Notes under the pieces: generated by a model | The model's input: only the letters and a program-made list of their open reading frames with translations | Databases searched by the model: none | Told to the model about the DNA's origin: nothing | From: JAWXCH01 sp034440595 | GTDB lineage: Bacteria > Planctomycetota > Planctomycetia > Pirellulales > JALHPA01 | Length of the DNA stretch: 17,161 bases | Direction: 5' to 3' | NCBI GenBank assembly: GCA_034440595.1 | Contig: JAWXCH010000549.1 | Span: 1-17,161, forward strand | Position numbers and translations under genes: made by a program | In this document: positions 12,801 through 17,161 of the stretch, piece after piece | How positions within the stretch are numbered: the stretch's first letter is position 1 | How the letters are laid out: each line of letters opens with the position of its first letter

Positions 12801-14713
12801 TTCGCGTAACCGATTCGGGCGGATTGACCGCCGAGCGATCATTCACGGTCAACGTATTGGAAGTTGAAAATGCGCCAGTCATTGCTCCCATCGGCACCCT
12901 CATAGTCACGCAAGAGTCGACGCTGAACTATCAGATTCTCGCCTCCGACGTGGATCTGCCTGCCGAAGCGCTGACCTACGAATTACTGGATGGTGCACCA
13001 GCGGGGGCAGTATTGAATTCCTCAACCGGACAATTGACCTGGGCTACGACTGCGGCCGACGCTCCTGGCACATACAGCTTGACTGTGCGTGTGACCGACA
13101 GTACAGGGCTGTCCACCGAACGGACTTTCGAGGTGGAAGTTCAGGAACTGAATCTGGCTCCGGTCTTTGATCCAATTGCCGATCAGACGGTCGATGAGCT
13201 TTCCACGCTGACAATACCTGTCCAGGCTACCGACAACGATCTGACGCCCGGTTCAATTGTCTATTCTCTCGGGCCGAACCAGCCAAGCGGAGTCGCAATT
13301 GATCCTGTGACGGGCCTTCTGACCTGGACGCCGACCGAAGGCCACGGCCCGGCGACTTACATGCTCACCGTGGTGGCGACCGATTCGGACAGTCTGGTTT
13401 CGTCGATTTCGTTCAATGTCACGGTCAATGAGGTCGACTCGGCACCGACGCTCGATCCGGTCAACGATGTCATCGGGCTGCATGGAACCACTGTGCAGGT
13501 CTCTGTGACGGGCAAGGATCTTGATGAACCGGCCGGCGAATTGGTCTACAGCATTGTTAGTGGTCCGGTCGGGATGCATATCAACCCGCAGACCGGGCAT
13601 ATTATCTGGCCGATTGAGATGACTGTGCCTGCCGGTGCGGCACCGGTCATCGTACGAGCAACTGATCCGACTGGGCTGTTTGCTGATGTGTCGTTCAATG
13701 TGCAGGTACAGCCGTCCGTGTTTGCGACGATGTATGATCAGGACCGATACGCAACAACCAACAGCGCCAATCTGTTGCTGCGATCATCTGTCGACATCGC
13801 ACAGCCAAACACGTCCCTCTTGATTCCAGCAGTCTCTTCCGAGTCGACCATCCCAACCGCACCGGTGAATACTGTGCCGGTGGCTCCGTCGCTGAACCGA
13901 ATTCAGGCGGTCTCGTCAGAAGAAAGTGCTCCGCCAGCAGATCCTGAAGCAAAGCCGGCTGTTGATGAAAATGGCAACCCGATCAGAACGACGCGCCGCA
14001 AACCGGTGATTCAATCAGAGAAGGACGAAGCAGAAAAAGCCAAACAGGATCTGCTCAAGAAGAAGAGCGTAAATTCGGAAACCGATGAGACAACGGAAAA
14101 TCAAGACGGCCAACGTGTATTGCAGAAGGCGGCAGTCCGTCCGTTGAAACGCGCGGAGGCAAGCCTTCCTCCAGTCACCGCCGATCTGGCGTCGCGCCGC
14201 GAGATGATTGACGAGGCGTTGCTATATTTGGACTCGCCCGCCGACGAATTGGCCGATGAGGTACTGTTGGTCACGCGATTGGCCAATGCTGGTCAAACCA
14301 ACCTGGTCGTCCCACAAAGTACTCACGGCGTCATTGTAGCCAGCCAAGGTTCTGTCGGTACCGGCTTGATGGTTGCTGAAAAGTCTGCGGCTCGTCCGGT
14401 CGCGCGACCGAATGGCCGGGCAGTTGCAGCAACGCAAACTCCGCTGCTGGTGAATGGCTCGCATGCACCAACCAATGCTCTGGCAAAGAGTGCTTCGCTG
14501 AGCAGCGCGGAGCCAGTGGCTGCAAATTCAGAATCAGCCAACGGCAAATCGACCACGGCGATCGCCATCGCAGCTACAGTGGTTGCGCCAGTGGTCGTCG
14601 CCGAGATCAGCCGCTCGCGCGCCTGTTTCCCACCCCCGGCGGTTGCAAATTTTGACCGCTTTTGGGAATCCAACCGCCGGCGCAATAGTTGGTTCAGTTG
14701 GTTGTTCAAATAA
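9872..14713 (+). CDS. Giant putative surface protein: cyclophilin domain embedded in Ig/cadherin-like repeats, C-terminal membrane segment
   Basis: 1613 residues from the ATG at 9872 (an in-frame TTG at 9866 is less likely). The N-terminus has ECLEARQVFAA (43-53), resembling the LEPR/LEDR-xLL motif at the start of large planctomycete exported proteins. An Ig-like strand set (54-122) is interrupted by a cyclophilin-type peptidyl-prolyl isomerase domain (about 123-269) with Arg159 and Phe164 and Gln167 (FHRVI, FVIQGG), SQFFIT and His228; all match the catalytic set, but the CypA Trp121 position is His223. The Ig fold then resumes (TAQVTVTVSDGNGG). More Ig/cadherin-like sequence follows, then eight putative-Ig repeats (about 534-1280), the last seven starting at 627, 722, 816, 906, 1001, 1096 and 1191, with a recurring WTPTxAQGPG motif. 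A charged low-complexity region (1320-1400), a helical part and a hydrophobic segment (about 1561-1578) end in an Arg/Trp-rich tail. It probably acts in surface structure or adhesion; the isomerase might help fold exported proteins. Confidence 0.88.
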   Translation: MPYSRQSKSHAVNRSSWLKGLLNIADGENASSISDGFSQLRIECLEARQVFAAPSLVAIPNVTVYQGAPLQVPLDGSDADINDTLTYTVTSNNPNLIIERHSGNRSLRIHVKHESSGVNDPAFEGDMVFELFEDLAPETTARIIELAESGFYDGIIFHRVIETFVIQGGDPTGTGSGGSDLGDFDDEFHPDLLHTSVGLLSMAKSSDDTNDSQFFITAGPTRHLDFNHSIFGRLVEGEDIRQKIAKVAVGSGDKPVTPVTMTKVEVFEDKQNEVITLKTAPGATGTAQVTVTVSDGNGGTAQRVFNVTMAADPALQNDTQDSQPYFEPIAPIETTINTPVTVQLPWNDVDGGSAAVFDYNPEGIDPNIEVVIDSATGELTITPKNGVSGVFEIMIGVRDGKSDWDIQEVAIYVKPNAPTIDLASSSDTGSSNTDNLTTRDNSSQAQRLEFLVGNLISGATVQIFADGVLIGQGTASGTTALIATNGTVPLTGGAHAITVKQSLGSREVDVGNLKTTIDLISPPSTALSVTLDKIGPIFSSTPPTSAVQGTALTYNAETDEEPNDQAGTKVTYSLTQSPSGATIHASNGTLQWTPSAAQAGAQVFRIRAVDKAGNETFQQFTVNVNTTPTLAAIPNKAVSEGQLLTFTAQGGDADLPNDTLTYSLLAGFPTGAAIDASTGVFTWTPTAAQGPGTYTISVRVTDSHGSSATQAFSVNVADSAVAPVLGAIGDRNVNEGSQLTINATATDANLPNDTLVYSLENKPVGMTINATTGVVTWTPTEAQGPGSFSVTLRVTDAFGLFDEETFNVTVGEVNIAPVMVPIADQTVNAGGTLAFNVIASDADLPANTLTYSLGAGAPDGATINPSTGAFSWTPSAQQSGGQYSITVLVSDGTNESSQTFDVLVNTPPELAEIADQEVNEGAQLTVSAQGTDDNLNDTLAYSLFGAVPSGAAINQVTGVFTWKPTEAQGPGSYTFNVRVTDSGGLTAERSFTVNVLEVENAPVIAPIGTLIVTQESTLNYQILASDVDLPAEALTYELLDGAPAGAVLNSSTGQLTWATTAADAPGTYSLTVRVTDSTGLSTERTFEVEVQELNLAPVFDPIADQTVDELSTLTIPVQATDNDLTPGSIVYSLGPNQPSGVAIDPVTGLLTWTPTEGHGPATYMLTVVATDSDSLVSSISFNVTVNEVDSAPTLDPVNDVIGLHGTTVQVSVTGKDLDEPAGELVYSIVSGPVGMHINPQTGHIIWPIEMTVPAGAAPVIVRATDPTGLFADVSFNVQVQPSVFATMYDQDRYATTNSANLLLRSSVDIAQPNTSLLIPAVSSESTIPTAPVNTVPVAPSLNRIQAVSSEESAPPADPEAKPAVDENGNPIRTTRRKPVIQSEKDEAEKAKQDLLKKKSVNSETDETTENQDGQRVLQKAAVRPLKRAEASLPPVTADLASRREMIDEALLYLDSPADELADEVLLVTRLANAGQTNLVVPQSTHGVIVASQGSVGTGLMVAEKSAARPVARPNGRAVAATQTPLLVNGSHAPTNALAKSASLSSAEPVAANSESANGKSTTAIAIAATVVAPVVVAEISRSRACFPPPAVANFDRFWESNRRRNSWFSWLFK
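11750..13711 (+). repeat. Seven ~95-codon tandem Ig-like repeats inside the giant gene
   Basis: Repeat units begin at 11750, 12035, 12317, 12587, 12872, 13157 and 13442. Five are 94 or 95 codons and two are 90. Each starts APxLxPI or similar, has a D-L/N-L strand before L-T-Y-S-L, then a W-T-P-T motif and ends R-V-T-D-S-x-G-x-x-x-x-x-x-F-x-V-x-V. They are diverged at DNA level, so they are old or selected for difference. An eighth, more diverged unit precedes them (about 11470-11749). Confidence 0.8.
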
Positions 14714-14840
14714 GATCCCAGTCCAGATCACCGCACCGTCGGTCTCGCGGTATCGAGTGTCCAGCACTGGTAGCTTGCAAGTAAACTATGCCTGCATTCT
14801 CGTTACATCCGATTTCTTCGGCTGTCAGCAAGCACATGTT

Positions 14841-14869
14841 TTGACATGGCCATTTTTGCGACCTAGTGT
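14841..14869 (+). promoter_or_regulatory. Candidate promoter with consensus -35 in the long intergenic region
   Basis: TTGACA (14841-14846) and TAGTGT (14864-14869) are separated by exactly 17 bp. The -10 is a weak match. Transcription would start near 14876 and either make a non-coding RNA or give the YYAP gene a leader of almost 400 nt. Confidence 0.3.
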
Positions 14870-15131
14870 TGTCACGCAGTTTGGAAACGGCGGGGGCAAA
14901 TACTGCGAAATGGATTTTAGTTAATAGTGGCGAGGGCCGTTCGGCCAAATCGTGACTTGTCCCATTAACTGTTGGCGGGATTGAACGCGCTCGATCCTGC
15001 GATCGTGAAGCTCATTTTCCGACCTCAATACTCGTGTCAAATAATACTGCGATCGCGGCAAGCCAGGCCGGAACATCCTGCGCCGTTTGCCCACAATACC
15101 GACAGTTTGGTATGGTTCGGCCCGCAATTCG

Positions 15132-15144
15132 CACTAATTTAGTG
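15132..15144. promoter_or_regulatory. Palindrome upstream of the YYAP gene promoter
   Basis: CACTAA-T-TTAGTG is a perfect palindrome with 6-bp arms, 15 bp before the candidate -35 element of the YYAP gene. It could be a binding site for a dimeric regulator. Confidence 0.3.
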
Positions 15145-15158
15145 ATATTGATGAAAGT

Positions 15159-15186
15159 TTGGTTCTGCCTACTTGCTTTGTATTTT
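15159..15186 (+). promoter_or_regulatory. Candidate promoter of the YYAP gene
   Basis: TTGGTT (15159-15164) and TATTTT (15181-15186), 16 bp apart, lie about 80 bp before the start codon. Both hexamers match the sigma70 consensus only in part. Confidence 0.35.
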
Positions 15187-15267
15187 TCCACAGGCGTAAG
15201 ATGAACTAGCACTCGTTGGAAGCACTTTTCGGCCATTGTCGCCTTTTTCAACCTTTGGAGTATTGCC

Positions 15268-15579
15268 ATGAAACTCGTTCAAGCTTGCTGCTTCGCAGCC
15301 GTCATCGTGCTGGGACTGGCCACAGTCAGTCAGGCACAGGTCTACGTCAGTCCCTATCCAGTGACTACGTACTACGCACCATCCACGGCGTATTATCCTT
15401 CCACGCCGGTCACGACGTATTACGCGCCGACGACTGCGTATTACGCTCCGACAACGAGCTACTATGCGCCGACCACGGCGTACTATGCTCCGGCAGCTTA
15501 CTACGCACAGCCGGTGGTAAGAACCAGTTACTACGTTCCTCGTTGGCAGGCTCGACGCATGTATCGCTGGGGGTATTAA
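15268..15579 (+). CDS. Small secreted tyrosine-rich YYAP-repeat protein
   Basis: 103 residues. A signal peptide covers about 1-23, with a hydrophobic core (CFAAVIVLGLATV) and a likely cut after SQA. The mature part is built from heptads of the form YYAPTT(A/S) between about 33 and 80, then ends in a basic, aromatic tail (PRWQARRMYRWGY). By my count 20 of the 80 mature residues are tyrosine, mostly as YY pairs. GGAG lies seven bases before the ATG, and a strong terminator follows, so this is a self-contained, probably well-expressed unit. Similar short repeat proteins occur in planctomycetes, but no function is known to me. Regular Tyr pairs with Pro suggest an extended, structural or cross-linkable surface polymer component, or an intrinsically disordered binder; this is inference. 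Confidence 0.85.
   Translation: MKLVQACCFAAVIVLGLATVSQAQVYVSPYPVTTYYAPSTAYYPSTPVTTYYAPTTAYYAPTTSYYAPTTAYYAPAAYYAQPVVRTSYYVPRWQARRMYRWGY
15364..15507 (+). repeat. 21-nt coding repeats of the YYAP gene
   Basis: About seven imperfect copies of a 21-nt unit encoding TAYYAPT-type heptads, with some units one residue longer or shorter (TAYYPSTP, AYYAQP). Synonymous codon changes between copies (tat/tac, gcg/gct, ccg/cca) show that the copies are not recent exact duplications. Confidence 0.75.
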
Positions 15580-15668
15580 TTATTGTTGGACTTGGAATGG
15601 ATCACTGTGGACCCATTTCGCAGTCCGCTGACTCGCATTGACTGAATTGCGTTTGCGTAGACAAACAT

Positions 15669-15704
15669 CGCAGCCTGCTGGATTTCAGCAGGCTGCGTTT
15701 CTTT
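15669..15704 (+). terminator. Strong intrinsic terminator after the YYAP gene
   Basis: CGCAGCCTGCTG (15669-15680) pairs perfectly with CAGCAGGCTGCG (15686-15697), a 12-bp stem with a GATTT loop, followed by TTTCTTT. It lies about 90 nt past the stop codon and separates this gene from the dehydrogenase. Confidence 0.92.
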
Positions 15705-15755
15705 GTACATTTTGTTTTTGGGGAATGAGTTCGAGTCTTCACCGAGGTAGAAGCT

Positions 15756-16760
15756 GTGGAGCGACCGCCTATATTTAAAGTGGCAATCGCCGACTTTATC
15801 TGCGGTTCGACTGAGCCCGAAGAGAGCATCCTGCGCGATCTAGCAGCAGTCGAAGCGCTCAACGGGTTCTGCGAAGCGGACCTGATTGGTCGTATTGACG
15901 ACGCAGACGCGGTCATTCTCTTTCATAACCTGTCACTGACCGCACAGACAATTCAGCGGCTGCATCGCTGCAAGGTCATCGTCCGTGCTGGTGTGGGCTA
16001 CGACAATGTGGACCGACAATTGGCAAGGCAGCGCGGCATTCCAGTTTGCAATGTACCGGACTACGGCACAGAAGAAGTCGCCGATTCGGCAATCGGACTG
16101 ATGCTTTCGCTGACGCGCGGCACGCATCTCTACAATTCCATACTGCGCGACGCGCCGCAAGAATTATGGAGTTATCAGCAGTCAGTCCCGCTACGTCGGT
16201 TGCGCGGTCGCACGTTTGGCATTCTTGGCTTGGGAAGAATCGGTAGTGCAACGGCGCTGCGGGCCAAGGCACTGGGAATGGATGTACTATTCTACGACCC
16301 CTACGTTGCCGATGGCGTGGACAAGTCCCTAGGCATTCGCCGCGCTGAGTCGCTGGGGCAATTGCTGACGCAATCGTTCGTGCTGAGCGTGCATGTGCCA
16401 CTGACCGGCGAAACGCGCGGAATGATCGATGCCGATGCAATTATGCAAATGCAGGCAGGATCGTATTTGATTAACACGGCACGTGGAGCTGTCGTCGATA
16501 CGGCGGCTATACCGAATGCAATTGCCTCTGGTCGGTTGGCTGGAGCTGCTATTGATGTTCTAGAGCAAGAACCGCCTGCCGCAGATAACCCGTTATTGGT
16601 TGCCTGGCGAGATCCCAATCACCCGGCGCATCACCGCGCGATTATCAATCCGCATGCGGCCTTCTATTCGGAAGAAGGTTTTCTCGACATGCGAACCAAA
16701 AGCGCCGATGCCTGCCGTCGAGCACTGCTAGGCCTGCCGCTGCGCAACGTGGTAAACTAG
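15756..16760 (+). CDS. CtBP-like D-isomer-specific 2-hydroxyacid dehydrogenase
   Basis: An NAD-dependent dehydrogenase of the family that includes phosphoglycerate dehydrogenase, D-lactate and formate dehydrogenases and the CtBP proteins. 334 residues, starting at a GTG with GAGG eight bases upstream. The substrate-binding domain has VRAGVGYDNVD (76-86) and VADSAIGLML (108-117); the Rossmann domain has GLGRIG (158-163) with Asp181 in FYDPY, which favours NAD over NADP. The catalytic set is Arg243 (NTARGAVVD), Glu272 (LEQEP) and His300 (NPHAAFYSEEG). The HAAFYS wording is closest to the CtBP group rather than to SerA, and there is no ACT domain. The substrate cannot be told from sequence. It stands alone between a terminator and the REP-like hairpins. 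Confidence 0.9.
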   Translation: MERPPIFKVAIADFICGSTEPEESILRDLAAVEALNGFCEADLIGRIDDADAVILFHNLSLTAQTIQRLHRCKVIVRAGVGYDNVDRQLARQRGIPVCNVPDYGTEEVADSAIGLMLSLTRGTHLYNSILRDAPQELWSYQQSVPLRRLRGRTFGILGLGRIGSATALRAKALGMDVLFYDPYVADGVDKSLGIRRAESLGQLLTQSFVLSVHVPLTGETRGMIDADAIMQMQAGSYLINTARGAVVDTAAIPNAIASGRLAGAAIDVLEQEPPAADNPLLVAWRDPNHPAHHRAIINPHAAFYSEEGFLDMRTKSADACRRALLGLPLRNVVN

Positions 16761-16794
16761 TGTCTAGTGTTTAGTACAGCTAGATACGAGAGTT

Positions 16795-16871
16795 GTGTGC
16801 CACTGGCTTTGCCAGTGTGAACCGCCTTAAATCGCAAAGTTTTCTCAGCACTGGCGGAGCCAGTGGCACAC
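16795..16871. repeat. Pair of REP-like hairpins in inverted orientation
   Basis: Two 23-nt arms (16795-16817 and 16849-16871) are inverted copies with two mismatches, with a 31-nt spacer. Each arm contains its own hairpin: CACTGGC-TTT-GCCAGTG on the left and CACTGGC-GGA-GCCAGTG on the right. A shorter pair, CGCCTTA (16823-16829) and TAAGGCG (16881-16887), straddles the right arm. The element lies between two convergent genes and could also end transcripts from both sides. The layout is that of paired REP elements (BIME-like). Confidence 0.75.
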
Positions 16872-16897
16872 CGGAATGTGTAAGGCGTCAGCTTAAA

Positions 16898-17161
16898 CTA
16901 GCTCGAAGCCTTCAGGGCCTGCTCCAAGTCATCGATCAAGTCTTGGACATCCTCCACGCCGACCGATAGCCGTACCATGCCATCGTCGATGCCAATCGCC
17001 GCACGCTTAGCCGCCGGGATCGAAGCGTGCGTCATGAGGGCCGGGTGCTCGATCAGGCTTTCCACTCCACCGAGACTTTCTGCCAGAGTGAAAATCTGGC
17101 AGCGTTCGAGAAACTTTCGCGAACGTGCTTCTCCCCCGGCCACTATTGCCGAGATCATGCC
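16898..17161 (-). CDS. Cystathionine gamma-synthase/lyase-type PLP enzyme, C-terminal part
   Basis: The last 87 residues of a Cys/Met-metabolism PLP-dependent enzyme; the rest lies right of the window. Conserved C-terminal landmarks are visible: TLAESLGGVESLIEHP, the MTHAS motif, the GIDDGMVRLSVGVED motif and the DLIDDLEQAL end. The family transfers sulphur between cysteine and homocysteine (trans-sulphuration) or makes methionine precursors in the cytoplasm. The PLP lysine is outside the window, and the C-terminal part alone does not separate cystathionine gamma-synthase, gamma-lyase and O-acetylhomoserine-type enzymes. It faces the dehydrogenase tail to tail across the REP-like hairpins. 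Confidence 0.92.
   Translation of the reverse strand, partial: GMISAIVAGGEARSRKFLERCQIFTLAESLGGVESLIEHPALMTHASIPAAKRAAIGIDDGMVRLSVGVEDVQDLIDDLEQALKASS

Larger units (their letters stand above)
14714..15267. other. 554-bp apparently non-coding region before the YYAP gene
   Basis: No convincing gene. It contains a consensus-like promoter (14841-14869), a GGCCG/CGGCC mini-hairpin near 14936-14947, an ATACC/GGTAT inverted repeat near 15095-15115, a 13-bp palindrome (15132-15144) and a candidate promoter for the YYAP gene (15159-15186). Minus-strand frames here (for example 15127-14921) have no motif I recognise; a decayed gene or a non-coding RNA cannot be excluded. Confidence 0.5.

Noticed and set aside
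11750..13711. Recent DNA tandem duplications
   Set aside because: The ~285-nt periodicity is protein-level (Ig-like domains); the DNA of the units is diverged.
14921..15269. Minus-strand open frames of 68 and 85 codons in the long intergenic region
   Set aside because: No recognisable motif, no ribosome binding site seen, and they overlap the leader of the YYAP gene; too weak to call.
15364..15507. CRISPR-like array
   Set aside because: The 21-nt units are contiguous coding repeats (YYAP heptads) without spacers.

Overview
The window looks like a piece of a planctomycete chromosome of the Pirellulales type. This is an inference from gene content: a very large putative surface protein with a planctomycete-style N-terminal 'LExR' motif, a cyclophilin domain and a run of ~95-residue Ig/cadherin-like repeats; a tiny secreted protein made of YYAP heptads; Shine-Dalgarno sites that are strong before some genes and absent before others; and dispersed hairpin repeats. 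No rRNA, tRNA, CRISPR array or intact mobile element is visible.

Layout. 1-94: a 5'-truncated remnant of a tyrosine recombinase (minus). 230-3577: three minus-strand genes, read in the order CbiA/CobB-like protein, pdxJ (pyridoxine 5'-phosphate synthase), dapA (lysine/diaminopimelate pathway). The CbiA-like protein lacks the amidotransferase cysteine and the ATP-binding P-loop. 3989-5545: DegP/HtrA periplasmic protease with two PDZ domains (minus), ending in a good intrinsic terminator. 5980-6714: rnc, RNase III (plus), converging with a YpfJ-type zinc metallopeptidase (6722-7567, minus); the rnc terminator lies across the protease stop codon. 7726-8769: an unrecognised membrane-associated protein (minus). 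8810-9469: a Tat-exported intradiol dioxygenase (minus). 9470-9871: a 402-bp intergenic region holding a tandem 13-mer, an a-b-a'-b' (pseudoknot-type) pair of inverted repeats followed by an orphan plus-strand terminator, and a leader hairpin. 9872-14713: the giant surface protein (plus). 14714-15267: a 554-bp apparently non-coding stretch. 15268-15579: the YYAP secreted protein, followed by a 12-bp-stem terminator. 15756-16760: a CtBP-like D-2-hydroxyacid dehydrogenase (plus). 16795-16871: a pair of REP-like hairpins. 16898-17161: the C-terminal end of a Cys/Met-metabolism PLP enzyme (minus, cut by the window edge).

How the genes fit together. Most are housekeeping: amino-acid and PLP biosynthesis, envelope proteolysis, RNA processing. 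The exported group (DegP, membrane-anchored metallopeptidase, Tat dioxygenase, giant Ig/cyclophilin protein, YYAP protein) suggests envelope and surface biology, but no single pathway links them. I see no defence island or biosynthetic cluster. The points most worth a second look are the active-site-less CbiA homologue, the cyclophilin inserted into an Ig-like scaffold, the structured leader/orphan terminator near 9620-9710, the operator-like palindrome before the zinc protease, and the YYAP protein.
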